From the NCBI RefSeq assembly GCF_021261325.1, contig NZ_JAJSBI010000006.1, positions 186,001 through 250,000 of the forward strand: a stretch of DNA of 64,000 nt, given 5' to 3'. The position numbers were made by a program, and so were the translations under genes. The notes under the pieces are model-generated. The model made no database searches, was not told where the DNA came from, and worked only from the letters and a program-made list of their open reading frames with translations. Shown here piece after piece: positions 25,629 to 33,795 of this stretch. Each line of letters starts with the position of its first letter. Position 1 is the stretch's first letter. Origin of the DNA: Streptomyces guryensis (GTDB lineage: Bacteria > Actinomycetota > Actinomycetes > Streptomycetales > Streptomycetaceae).

Positions 25629-26228
25629 TCACGCCGGCGCGGACCCTCGCAGAATGAACGCGATCACGTCGTCCAGCCCGTGCTCGTCCGCCTCCGGGGG
25701 CAGCATGCCGGCCACCGCGAGGTCGGCGTAGCCGTGCAGGGTCGCGAAGACCGGGAGGCCGACGCGCTCCATCGGACCCTCGCGCACCTGCCCCTGGGCC
25801 TGACCCTCGCCGATCAGCCGGACGACCAGGTCCGACCATCGCTGCTCGGCCTCGCGCAGCGCGTCGGAGGCCTCCGGATCGTGCTTGATCGAGTACATCA
25901 GGTCCAGCAGCTCGGCGTTCTCCCGGGCGAACCCCACATACGCCCGGACCATGGCGTCGAGCCGCTCGGCGAAGGTCTCCCCGACACCGTCCCGCGAGGC
26001 CCCGAGGACGGCGGTCAGCCGCTCGAAGCCGGTCAGCGCGAGCGCGTCGAGGAGCGCCTGCTTGTCCTTGAAGTGGCGGCTCGGCGCGGCATGGCTGACG
26101 CCGAGGTCGCGGGCGAGTTCACGCAGTGACAGCGCGGCCGGGCCCTTCTCGCGGAGCGTGTCCTCGGCACGGGTCAGCAGGGCGGCGCGGAGGTCTCCGT
26201 GGTGGTAGCGGCGAGTGCGGGTGTGCAT
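25629..26228 (-). CDS. TetR-family regulator
   Basis: A 199-residue regulator with the N-terminal helix-turn-helix at about 22-58 ([29 protein letters not shown]) and a helical ligand domain with a TetR_C (WHG-type) pattern. ATG 26228 matches the usual start ([18 protein letters not shown]); an in-frame ATG at 26249 would add seven residues. It diverges from the SDR gene across a 100-base region containing repeated CATTGTTG words, so it probably represses that gene and itself. Confidence 0.85.
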   Translation of the reverse strand: MHTRTRRYHHGDLRAALLTRAEDTLREKGPAALSLRELARDLGVSHAAPSRHFKDKQALLDALALTGFERLTAVLGASRDGVGETFAERLDAMVRAYVGFARENAELLDLMYSIKHDPEASDALREAEQRWSDLVVRLIGEGQAQGQVREGPMERVGLPVFATLHGYADLAVAGMLPPEADEHGLDDVIAFILRGSAPA

Positions 26229-26292
26229 GGGCGTCAGTGTATCGGTCATGTTTATGGCGCCTACATTGTTGGCGGCGTCACCATTGTTGTCA

Positions 26293-26321
26293 TTGACAGC
26301 ATTGTTGGCACCGCCTACATT
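26293..26321 (+). promoter_or_regulatory. SDR gene promoter within CATTGTTG repeats
   Basis: TTGACA (26293-26298), a 17-base spacer and TACATT (26316-26321) form a strong vegetative-type promoter. The start codon at 26328 is seven bases past the -10, so the transcript should be leaderless. CATTGTTG occurs at about 26264, 26282 and 26300, and CCTACATTG at 26260 and 26314, giving a repeated array that would suit a TetR operator. Confidence 0.6.
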
Positions 26322-26327
26322 GACGCC

Positions 26328-27242
26328 ATGACTACTGAACCCAGCAAGTGGAACGTCACCGACATCCCCGACCAGACCGGCCGTACCGCCGTCGTGACCG
26401 GCGCCAACAGCGGACTCGGCATCGCCACCGTCGAGGCGCTGGCCGGTGCGGGCGCGCATGTGGTGCTCGCCGTGCGGGACCTGAAGCGCGGCGAGGCCGC
26501 CGCCGCGGGCGTGCGAGGGAGCGTGGAGGTGCGCCGGCTCGACCTCGCCGATCTCGCCTCGGTGCGCGAGTTCGCCGCCGGGTGGCAGGGCGGCCTTGAT
26601 CTGCTCGTCAACAACGCGGGCGTCATGAACATCCCGGAGTCCGCCACCAAGGACGGCTTCGAGATGCAGTTCGGCACCAATCACCTGGGGCACTTCGCCC
26701 TGACGAACCTGTTGCTGCCGCACATCACCGACCGAGTGGTGACCGTGTCGTCAGGCGCGCACAAGATGCCGGGCAGCCCGCGCATCCACTTCGACAACCT
26801 GAACCTGACCGGCGAGTACGCGCCGATCACGGCGTACAGCCAGTCCAAGCTGGCCAACCTGCTCTTCACCCTCGAACTGCAGCGCCGCCTCGCCGAGTCG
26901 GGCTCATCCGTACGGGCCCTGGCCGCGCACCCCGGCTACGCCGCCACAAACCTCCAGAGCCATGACGGCAGTGCGCTGCGACGAGCCCTCATGCTGGTCG
27001 GCAACCGTTTCATGGCCCAGGACAGCAGGGCAGGCGCCCTGCCGACCCTCTACGCCGCCGTGCAGGACCTGCCCGGCGCGAGCTATGTCGGCCCGGACGG
27101 CTTCGGCGAGATGCGCGGCGCCCCGACCCTGGTGGGCCGCTCACCGGCGGCCAGTGACCCGTCCACCGCGCGCCGTCTGTGGACCGTCTCCGAGGAGCTG
27201 ACCGGGGTCGCGTTCCCTCAGCCGGCCTCGATCCCGGCCTAG
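26328..27242 (+). CDS. short-chain dehydrogenase/reductase
   Basis: A 304-residue NAD(P)-dependent oxidoreductase of the retinol-dehydrogenase-like atypical SDR group. The cofactor motif TGANSGLG is near residue 25, NNAGVMN near 95, catalytic serine in VTVSSGAH near 140, and the YxxxK dyad in YSQSK near 170. ATG 26328 starts the conserved N-terminus; no ribosome site precedes it, consistent with a leaderless message. The divergent TetR gene is its probable regulator. Substrate is unknown; a lipophilic aldehyde or ketone is typical of the group. Confidence 0.88.
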   Translation: MTTEPSKWNVTDIPDQTGRTAVVTGANSGLGIATVEALAGAGAHVVLAVRDLKRGEAAAAGVRGSVEVRRLDLADLASVREFAAGWQGGLDLLVNNAGVMNIPESATKDGFEMQFGTNHLGHFALTNLLLPHITDRVVTVSSGAHKMPGSPRIHFDNLNLTGEYAPITAYSQSKLANLLFTLELQRRLAESGSSVRALAAHPGYAATNLQSHDGSALRRALMLVGNRFMAQDSRAGALPTLYAAVQDLPGASYVGPDGFGEMRGAPTLVGRSPAASDPSTARRLWTVSEELTGVAFPQPASIPA

Positions 27243-27271
27243 CCCGCCATCAGATCGTTCCGGCGGCGGGC
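27242..27271 (+). terminator. hairpin after the SDR gene
   Basis: GCCCGCC (27242-27248) pairs with GGCGGGC (27265-27271) around a 16-base loop, immediately at the SDR stop codon. A short GC stem without a T tract, so only moderately convincing. Confidence 0.4.
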
Positions 27272-28156
27272 GTCGTCATCCGGTCGAACGATGCCTCAGT
27301 GCCGGCCGGTTCGAGTACACGGTCCAGCCGGAGCGTGGGCGTCACGTGCTCTCGAAGACGCGGACGAGTCCCATGCCGAAGGCGCCGTTGGGCGGGTGCA
27401 GGACGAGCACACGGGTGCCGTCGAGCGGCTCGGTGCCGGCCGGGACGCCCTCGGGGTACACATGGCCGCCGTGCCCGTCTAAGAGGCGGAAGCGGCGTAT
27501 CGCGGGATCGCTCCCGCCCAGGTTCGGATCGCGGTCGGTTGCCGCCTCGGCCCACTGGCGCGCTGGGCGCTCCCCCACGACCAACCCCTGCTCGGGATCA
27601 CCGGTCCGCGAGCAGCGTGTGCAGCTGGAAGCCGTCCCCGGTACCGCCCCTCGCCAGGGCGTACTCGCGGCGGCCGCGGGAGGGGCCGGCACGAGCAACG
27701 GCTCGTCGTCGACAACCGCCGCCTGCCCTGCCCGGCCGGCGCGCTGTGAACGGTCACCGACCGCGGCGTGCTCGCGCAGACCGACCTCGACCGGTGCGGC
27801 GACGGCACTGCCAGGGTCTTCACCAGCCGGTCGGTGCTCGCGCTCGCCGGCTCCGGCAGCGGTCTCCACCGGGTCGCCCCGGCCCAGAACTCCGGCACCG
27901 CCGCGTCGAGCATCATGGCTTCCGAGGCTCGTCGCGGCGTAGTAGCCCTGCATACCGCGCAGCCATGGGGCGAGCGCCTCGATCACCGCGGTCGCGCTCT
28001 CGGGGCCGCCGGTGCGGGCGGCCCCGGCGAGCCGGCCCGTGGCTTGGCGGTAGCCGGGCCGGAGCGGGACCGCGTCTGCGCGACGAGTTCGTCGAGGAGC
28101 CGGGTGATCCGTGTGGGCAGGGACGCACGCCGGCAAGCGCTCCGGCCGGCCCATGG
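27272..28156 (-). pseudogene. degenerate coding remnants, unrecognised
   Basis: About 880 bases without an intact convincing gene. Protein-like stretches appear on the minus strand in different frames: ATAVIEALAPWLRGMQGYYA (about 27940-28010) is followed in another frame by AAVPEFWAGATRWRPLPEP (about 27850-27910), and REYALARGGTGDGFQLHTLL ends at a stop near 27600. Then VYPEGVPAGTEPLDGTRVLV and LHPPNGAFGMGLVRVFE run to a stop at 27342. This looks like one or two genes decayed by frameshifts. I do not recognise the family. An 813-base minus-strand open frame across 27342-28154 mixes these pieces and is unlikely to be a functional gene. Confidence 0.35.
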
Positions 28157-29281
28157 TCAGGGCCCGCTGCCACCGGGCGGGCCCAGTTGCCCCGGCCGGT
28201 TCTCTCCGGGCCGCCGATCAGCCGGCCGCCGGGGCGGGATCGGCGCCGATGCGAAGGCGCGCGGCCCCGTCCACAGTGCGGGTACCGCGTCGTAGCGGCG
28301 GCACATCTCGTAGGCGATCGCCTCGTAGTTGACCCGCCAGCCGTGGAAGTGCGGCCAGGCGTCGGCGACGCCGCGTTCGGCGCGGAAGCCCGCCGCCTCC
28401 AGCATCGCGACCGCGGCCTCGAACTCGACGTAGGTGAGACGGAGGGCGGCGTCCGGAGGGGGATCCGGGTCGAAGGGGAAGCGCTGGACGCGAGCGATGT
28501 CGCGCAGGGCGGTGAAGCCGGCCCGCAGCACGAGGCGGGCCTCCGGCGGGGCGCTGCTCGGGGTGAGCGCCAACTGTACGGCCGCCGCGTCCATCACGGC
28601 GACCAGACCGACCAGCCAGTGCCGGTAGGGCCGCGGCGATCGGAACGCCATCAGGACCGGGTACGTGGAGTGGCTCTCCCCCATGTCGGAGGCCAGCCGC
28701 TCCCAGGCCCGGTACAGCTCCGGAAGCGCGGTCTCGGTGTCGACCAGCCACTGCCGGGCCAGGATCTCCGGACCCCAGGCGGGCTCGCCGGCCCGGGACT
28801 GCAGCAGGGTCACCTCCAGCTCGCGTCGGTTGTAGGCGGCGTAGAGCGTGGGCAGGTAGGCGATCTGCAGCGCGATCAGGACCGGTCCCGTGGCCGCCGC
28901 GACGAAGTCGAGTGCCGACAGCCGCAGCCGGTCCCCGCTGGCGAAGCCGAGGGTGAGCAGGCTGGAGCCGGCCTCCCGGAAGGAACTGCCCCAGGTCAGC
29001 CCGGACACCGCGTGCAGCAGCAGCCCGAAGCCGACCAGCGCTCCGCCGAGCCAGGTACCGAGCATGCCGACCAGGATCAGCGGAGCGAGCCAGGTCTGCG
29101 CGCGGTCGATGGCGCCGTAGCCGCCACGGATGGCCAACAGCCGCAGCAGGCGGCGCAGCACCCACCACAGCCGGTACACCAGCACCGAGTACAGGCCCCG
29201 GGGCACCACCAGGGTCCGCAGCACGCTGGCTCCCATGACCGCCAGCAGCAGCCCGCCGGCCACGCCGGAGATCCACGTCAT
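28157..29281 (-). CDS. conserved membrane protein, ion-channel-like N-terminus
   Basis: A 374-residue protein. The first 170 residues hold three or four membrane helices (GGLLLAVMGASVL near 10, WLAPLILVGMLGTWLGGAL near 65, TGPVLIALQIAYLPTLYAA near 140). Between them is a re-entrant-looking segment, SFREAGSSLLTLGFASGDRL, that resembles a two-helix potassium-channel pore, although TLGFA is not a canonical selectivity filter. The remaining 200 residues are a helical cytoplasmic domain. Function unknown. ATG 29281 begins the first helix. The Pro/Gly/Arg-rich last 25 residues run into the degenerate region, so the C-terminus may be an altered extension. Confidence 0.7.
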   Translation of the reverse strand: MTWISGVAGGLLLAVMGASVLRTLVVPRGLYSVLVYRLWWVLRRLLRLLAIRGGYGAIDRAQTWLAPLILVGMLGTWLGGALVGFGLLLHAVSGLTWGSSFREAGSSLLTLGFASGDRLRLSALDFVAAATGPVLIALQIAYLPTLYAAYNRRELEVTLLQSRAGEPAWGPEILARQWLVDTETALPELYRAWERLASDMGESHSTYPVLMAFRSPRPYRHWLVGLVAVMDAAAVQLALTPSSAPPEARLVLRAGFTALRDIARVQRFPFDPDPPPDAALRLTYVEFEAAVAMLEAAGFRAERGVADAWPHFHGWRVNYEAIAYEMCRRYDAVPALWTGPRAFASAPIPPRRPADRRPGENRPGQLGPPGGSGP

Positions 29282-29647
29282 GCGGCCATTGTGGACCGCT
29301 CCGGCGTGCGGTGATCAGTTACGGCCGCCCGGTCACCGTGGGGTGCCGAAGCGGCACTGGGTCGCCGGCGAACTCGAACCCGCCGCCCGCGCGTCGTAGC
29401 GGCGGCTCAAAGACGCGTTCGGCCGCGCGGGATCCTCAACCCGGGCAAAGATCGGACTCCCGGCGAAAGGTGCCCTCGATGAAATGCCACAATCCGCCGT
29501 GTTCTGCGGGCGGTCGCCGCGCATCCGGGAGCCACACGGCGGCCGTGGCAGTCGTATCGTCTGGGCACGGCGACCGCGGGCGTCCGGGTATGAGCGGGGT
29601 CGGCGCCGTTCATACCCGGGCCCGGCGCCTCCCCGTCCGCCCGGCTG
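29282..29647. other. intergenic region, no gene seen
   Basis: About 366 bases between two minus-strand genes. It contains a short GCCGCC/GGCGGC inverted repeat near 29380-29410 but no coding pattern with a ribosome site. It should hold the promoter of the membrane-protein gene and the terminator of the SseB-like gene. Confidence 0.5.
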
Positions 29648-30049
29648 TCAGGGCCTGGCCAGCAGGGTCCGTACGCCCTCGGAGGTCAGCGTCAGCGGGT
29701 GCTCGGACCCGGCGTCGATGGTGAGCGACAGATCGTCGGTGGGCCACTGCGAGGCCAGCGCGCCGAGCGGCACCAGGCGGTAGCGGGAGACGAACGGCAG
29801 CAGCCCGGCCATCTCCCCTTCCGAGGTGAACACGGGCACCACCGGGTCGCCGCCCGGCTGCTCCAGCACCGGCAGCGCCACCGCGCCCGGGTCCGCCGCG
29901 TCCTCCTGGCTTGCGTCGTCGGGTACGGGAACAAGCACCTCGCTGCCGGCGAGCGTGTCCAGCGCCGCCGTGTCCTCGGTGTTCACGGCCAGCGCGTCCA
30001 GCGCCTGCCGGGCCGGTGTGGTGGTGTGGTCGTTGGCAGGTATCTCCAT
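29648..30049 (-). CDS. SseB-like N-terminal domain protein
   Basis: A 133-residue soluble protein made of one SseB-type domain (PF07179): a divergent helix, then VLVPVPDD, VVPVFTSEGEMAGLLPF and the C-terminal LTLTSEGVRTLLA. In actinobacteria such proteins are common and not tied to type III secretion; several are linked to type VII secretion or remain unassigned. ATG 30049 follows GGGGATC at suitable spacing; the open frame to 30145 is an Arg-rich extension without support. Confidence 0.7.
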   Translation of the reverse strand: MEIPANDHTTTPARQALDALAVNTEDTAALDTLAGSEVLVPVPDDASQEDAADPGAVALPVLEQPGGDPVVPVFTSEGEMAGLLPFVSRYRLVPLGALASQWPTDDLSLTIDAGSEHPLTLTSEGVRTLLARP

Positions 30050-30182
30050 GGCAGATCCCCTGGTAGCGGCGGTCGTACGGTCCGCCCGGGACAAGATCGG
30101 CCCCCGGCACGGTCCTGCTCGCGTACCCGATCGGGAGCGGCCCATTCATCCGTTCCCCGGGAATTCACCGCAGGTGGTCGCC

Positions 30183-31424
30183 TCAGGGAATCAGTGGTAT
30201 GTCCTGCGAGGGCAGCCCCAGGCGGTCGCAGCCGACCCGGCGGGTCAGCGGCTCGGCCATGCTCGCACCCACATGCGTCCAGTACGTGGCCGCGTCCCGG
30301 AAGTAGCGCTGCATCCGCTCGCCGTCGCGGGCGTGCCGGGAGCCGGCCGTGCGGAAGAGGATGCCCTGCAGCACGTCCCAGGCCGCACGCCCGGCGTTCA
30401 GGAACATCAGCGCGAGCCGGTTGTCCTCGACGACGGTGAAGGGGGCCCGGCCGGTGACATTGCGCCGGCAGGTCTCCATCCAGTCCTGCGCGGTCTGCCG
30501 CAGCGCGGCCTCGGCCATGTCGATGATGCCCAGCGCCTCGCCGAGGTGGCGCTGGTAGTCGTGCAGGTCGGCCCGGGTGCGGTCGGGTTCCACGGCGAGG
30601 GGGCGGGCAGCGACGATCCGGGCGTACTCGTCGGCGGCCGCGTACGCGGTTCCGATCATGACGGCGGCCAGCTCACCGTGGAAGAAGCTCGGCGCCCGCC
30701 CGGCGTACATCGGATTGCCGTGCAGTTTCGACCCGGCACTGCCGCCCTCGACCGGCAGGTCCAGCAGGAAGGCCTCGCGGGTGAGGTACTCCGGGATGCG
30801 GGCCTGCTCCATGTGGATGCTGTTGGAGCCGCTGCCGCGCAGTCCCAGGACGCCGTGCCAGTCGTCGAGCACCGTCCACACCGAGCGCGGCGCGACGAAC
30901 AGCACGGGCGGCCCCGGAGCCTCGCCCGGTGCGGCCGGGGCGCGCAGGCTCTGGCCGACGTAGTGCGTGGAGTAGGGGGCGCCTGAGGAGTACGGCCAGG
31001 TGCCGTCCAGGACGACATGGCCGTCGCCGTCGGGCTGTGCGACCCCGACGGGTAACACGGTGGACGCGGCCCGGAAGTCTCCGTCGGCGCCGAAGATCTG
31101 TTCCTGCGCCCGCTCGTCGAAGAGGGTGGCGACCTGGAGCACATGGGCGGCGGTCAGCGAGAGCGCCCACCCGGTGGAGGGGCAGCCGCGCGCGATCTCG
31201 GTGACCACGCGGTAGAAGACCGGAAGGCCGAACTCGTAGCCGCCGTAGCGACGCGGCTGGAGCATCCGGTAGAAGCCGGCCCGGAGGAAGTCCTCGTGGG
31301 TGTCCTTGGGGTAGTGCGTCAACCGCTCGGTCTCCGGCTGACGTTCGAGCAGGACGGGCCTGAGCGCGACGGCGCGCTCGATGATGTCGTGTTCGGTGAG
31401 GTCGGGTTCGGGAACGGCGAGCAC
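30183..31424 (-). CDS. acyl-CoA-dehydrogenase-fold flavin monooxygenase (group D)
   Basis: A 413-residue protein with the acyl-CoA dehydrogenase fold used by two-component flavin hydroxylases such as HsaA, HpaB-like and p-hydroxyphenylacetate enzymes. Landmarks are FYRMLQPRRYGGYE (about 46-59), ARGCPSTGWALSLTAAH (about 72-88), GLRGSGSNSIHME (about 190-202) and the C-terminal helical bundle. Such enzymes use reduced FMN/FAD from a partner reductase to hydroxylate aromatic or sulfur compounds. No reductase gene is adjacent. GTG 31424 is chosen because AGGAGG lies five bases upstream. The neighbours give no pathway, so the substrate is open. Confidence 0.75.
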   Translation of the reverse strand: MLAVPEPDLTEHDIIERAVALRPVLLERQPETERLTHYPKDTHEDFLRAGFYRMLQPRRYGGYEFGLPVFYRVVTEIARGCPSTGWALSLTAAHVLQVATLFDERAQEQIFGADGDFRAASTVLPVGVAQPDGDGHVVLDGTWPYSSGAPYSTHYVGQSLRAPAAPGEAPGPPVLFVAPRSVWTVLDDWHGVLGLRGSGSNSIHMEQARIPEYLTREAFLLDLPVEGGSAGSKLHGNPMYAGRAPSFFHGELAAVMIGTAYAAADEYARIVAARPLAVEPDRTRADLHDYQRHLGEALGIIDMAEAALRQTAQDWMETCRRNVTGRAPFTVVEDNRLALMFLNAGRAAWDVLQGILFRTAGSRHARDGERMQRYFRDAATYWTHVGASMAEPLTRRVGCDRLGLPSQDIPLIP

Positions 31425-31532
31425 GGTGCCTCCTGACGGGTCGGGCCGTCGGTCACGTGACGCGACAGAGGTGATTGAACACGGCAAGTGCCTTGCGGGT
31501 ACCGACCGGATAAGGCCAAGGTCGCCCGACAC

Positions 31533-32255
31533 TCAGGTGAGCGGACGGCACGGCAGCGCCCGCTCGTCGGCGCCGCCTCGCCCGTCCGGCTCCACCCGGT
31601 ACACCTGGGCGCCCGGAACCCGCGTCACCGTCTCCGTCAGCCGCCCGTCCAGGAAGAGCGCGCCCACCCCGTCGTCGAGTGCCCATCCGGCGGGCAGCGA
31701 GCCGTCGGCGACCGCTGCACGGTACGAGGGACGGCGGCCCGGTTCGCTGTCGTAGTGGGGGCAGACCGAGCCGGGCAGCAGGCCCAGTCCGTCCGGGAGG
31801 AAGGTGAGGGGGCCGAAGGAGTCGGTGTGCGATCCCTCGGCCCAGCAGTTGGCGCCGGCGCTGATGCCGCACAGCAGCGTGCCGCGGTCGTATGCCTCGC
31901 GCAGCAGCCGGTCCACGCCGTGTGTGCGCCATACCGCCAGCATGTTCGCGGTGTTGCCGCCGCCCACGAGGACGACATCCTGCGCCAGCACGAACGCCCG
32001 CAGTGCTTCGTCGTCCAACTCCCGCCGGAACAAAGGCAGTACGGACGGCTCACCGGCGTGGCGTGACCGGAACACGTCGTAGAACCGTCGGATGTACTCG
32101 GCGGCGTCCCCGCTGGCGGTGGGCACGAAGCACACACGGGGACCAGCGGTGCGCGCGTGGCCCAGCAGCCAGTCGTCCAGCAGGCCGTCGTCGTCGAGGC
32201 TGAAACCGCCGCCGAGGAGGGCCAGTCGACGCTGTCGTACGGGAAGGACGGCCAC
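31533..32255 (-). CDS. peptidase E-like (family S51) serine hydrolase
   Basis: A 240-residue cytoplasmic protein with the class-I-glutamine-amidotransferase-like fold of peptidase E and cyanophycinase. The nucleophile serine is in LLCGISAGANCWAEG, and the glycine-rich VVLVGGGNTANML precedes it. Peptidase E removes N-terminal Asp from dipeptides; cyanophycinase splits beta-Asp-Arg. Size and absence of a signal peptide favour the dipeptidase side. The GTG start at 32255 has GGAGG six bases upstream. Confidence 0.82.
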   Translation of the reverse strand: MAVLPVRQRRLALLGGGFSLDDDGLLDDWLLGHARTAGPRVCFVPTASGDAAEYIRRFYDVFRSRHAGEPSVLPLFRRELDDEALRAFVLAQDVVLVGGGNTANMLAVWRTHGVDRLLREAYDRGTLLCGISAGANCWAEGSHTDSFGPLTFLPDGLGLLPGSVCPHYDSEPGRRPSYRAAVADGSLPAGWALDDGVGALFLDGRLTETVTRVPGAQVYRVEPDGRGGADERALPCRPLT

Positions 32256-32406
32256 AAAGCGCCTCCTGAGGTGGGGTGTGCGGAAATCCTGCCGTGTCCG
32301 GGGCCGGGCGCGCCGGCGGATATCACCGCCAGATGCGTGGCCCCGTCGAGCGCGTCCGCACGGCGCGGTCGGGATCGGACCGGTGCACGAGGTCGCGCAA
32401 CGCGAT

Positions 32407-33168
32407 TCAGGTGACCAGTCCCGGCAGCGGTGCCGCGGCGGGCGGGGCCCCGTGCCGGACGTACCACTCGGTGGACAGCAGCCGGGCCCGCTCGCCCGGT
32501 GGCAGTACGGCGAGCCGCCCCGGCAGAGCGCCCCGCTCCACCTCGCTGCGGTGGGCCAGTACGGCCTTCAGCTTCCGCTCGATCCACGGTCCGACGTCGA
32601 CGACGGCAGCGACCCACTCGTCCGGCACGCTGGACATCTCCCTGCCCGGCCGCAGCAGCGCGCCGCCCAGGGCACGGGCGGCGGAATCAGGGTGAGTGGC
32701 GAGATAGAGCGCACTCGGCCGCCAGGGCGCACCGGCCTCCGGATACAACCGCCCCCATCCGGCGGCCTCCGCCGCCAGGACGGTCACCCGGTGGGCCTGG
32801 ACATGGTCGGGATGCCCGCTCAACCCGCCGTAAGCGTCGTGTGTGACCACGACCTCCGGCCGGAACTCCCTGATGTGCGCCACCAGACGCCCCACCGCCT
32901 CGTCCAGCGGCGCGTCACACAGCCGCGCGGCCCCCGGCGCCGACTCCGGCACCCGCGCATCGGCGTACCCGAGCACCCGCGGCTTACCGGCCCCCAGGAC
33001 CCGCAACGCCTCCGCCAACTCCGCGGCCCGCCATGTCCCCTCGGCCCAGGTCGCGGTGACGACAGCGGTCCGGGCCCCGGAGTCCGCGTGCTGCGCGAGC
33101 ACTCCTCCGGCCGAGAGGGACTCGTCGTCGGGGTGTGCGAAGACCGCGAGGAGGCTGGGCAGGGGCAC
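32407..33168 (-). CDS. PIG-L/LmbE-family zinc deacetylase
   Basis: A 253-residue N-deacetylase of the LmbE fold. The zinc motif AHPDDE is at residues 11-16 and the third ligand region is in SGHPDHVQAH near 132-141. The family includes MshB and Mca of mycothiol metabolism and GlcNAc deacetylases of antibiotic pathways. Length and motifs do not separate these; mycothiol enzymes are usually about 290 residues, so this is probably another deacetylase. GTG 33168 is the start. The downstream peptidase-E gene is on the same strand 151 bases away; the upstream isochorismatase-like gene is 30 bases away, so they may share a transcript. Confidence 0.82.
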   Translation of the reverse strand: MPLPSLLAVFAHPDDESLSAGGVLAQHADSGARTAVVTATWAEGTWRAAELAEALRVLGAGKPRVLGYADARVPESAPGAARLCDAPLDEAVGRLVAHIREFRPEVVVTHDAYGGLSGHPDHVQAHRVTVLAAEAAGWGRLYPEAGAPWRPSALYLATHPDSAARALGGALLRPGREMSSVPDEWVAAVVDVGPWIERKLKAVLAHRSEVERGALPGRLAVLPPGERARLLSTEWYVRHGAPPAAAPLPGLVT

Positions 33169-33198
33169 AGTGGATTCCTTTCCCGGGGCAGCGGGTCG

Positions 33199-33795
33199 CT
33201 ACTCCGGTGGTTCGCCGGCGCTCGAGCCCGGCTCCGTTCCCCCCGCCTCCCCCAGCAGTTCGGCGACGGTGGTCACGCGGACCAGCGGGCGGTACAGGTC
33301 CATGACGTGCAGCGCCTTGGCGTGCGAGTCGTCGTCCGCGCCCGCGCAGGCGTCGGCGGCGACCAGCACCTCCACGCCGGCGTCGGCGGCGGCGAGGGCG
33401 GTGGACAGGACACAGCAGTCGGTACTGACGCCGGCCAGGACCAGGCGGCCCTCCGGGCCGAGGTGCCGGGCGAGTTCCGGGGTCCACTTGCCGAAGGTGG
33501 TGGCGTCGACGACGTGCCGCGCGTGAGGGGCGAACTCGTCGGCCAGTTGCCAGAGTCGGGCGTCCGGCGGCTGGAGTGCGAAGGGCCACTGCTCGTAGTA
33601 CGTCCGCCAGGCGCCGTCGGGTCCGGCGGGTGCCAGGAAGCGGGTGAAGGCGACCCGGTCGCCGTAGGCCGGCAGCAGACGTCGTACGCCTGCCGCGGCT
33701 TCGGTGAAACGGGGCGTGGACCAGGGGCTGCCGGGGTCGGCGAAGACGCGCTGCATGTCGATGACGGCGAGCAGGCCGGTGGCGGGCGAGGTCAT
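33199..33795 (-). CDS. isochorismatase-family cysteine hydrolase
   Basis: A 198-residue hydrolase of the isochorismatase/nicotinamidase fold. The catalytic triad is visible: aspartate in LLAVIDMQRVF (residue about 13), lysine in TTFGKWTPEL (about 100) and cysteine in AGVSTDCCVLSTAL (about 128). Such enzymes hydrolyse nicotinamide, N-carbamoyl compounds, ureidoacrylate or biuret. ATG 33795 overlaps the stop of the NCS1 permease gene (ATGA), so an imported base, hydantoin or related amide is the natural substrate class. Exact substrate unknown. Confidence 0.82.
   Translation of the reverse strand: MTSPATGLLAVIDMQRVFADPGSPWSTPRFTEAAAGVRRLLPAYGDRVAFTRFLAPAGPDGAWRTYYEQWPFALQPPDARLWQLADEFAPHARHVVDATTFGKWTPELARHLGPEGRLVLAGVSTDCCVLSTALAAADAGVEVLVAADACAGADDDSHAKALHVMDLYRPLVRVTTVAELLGEAGGTEPGSSAGEPPE

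Noticed and set aside
27342..28154. 270-codon minus-strand gene
   Set aside because: Protein-like segments change frame inside it and no family or ribosome site supports the whole frame; listed as degenerate.
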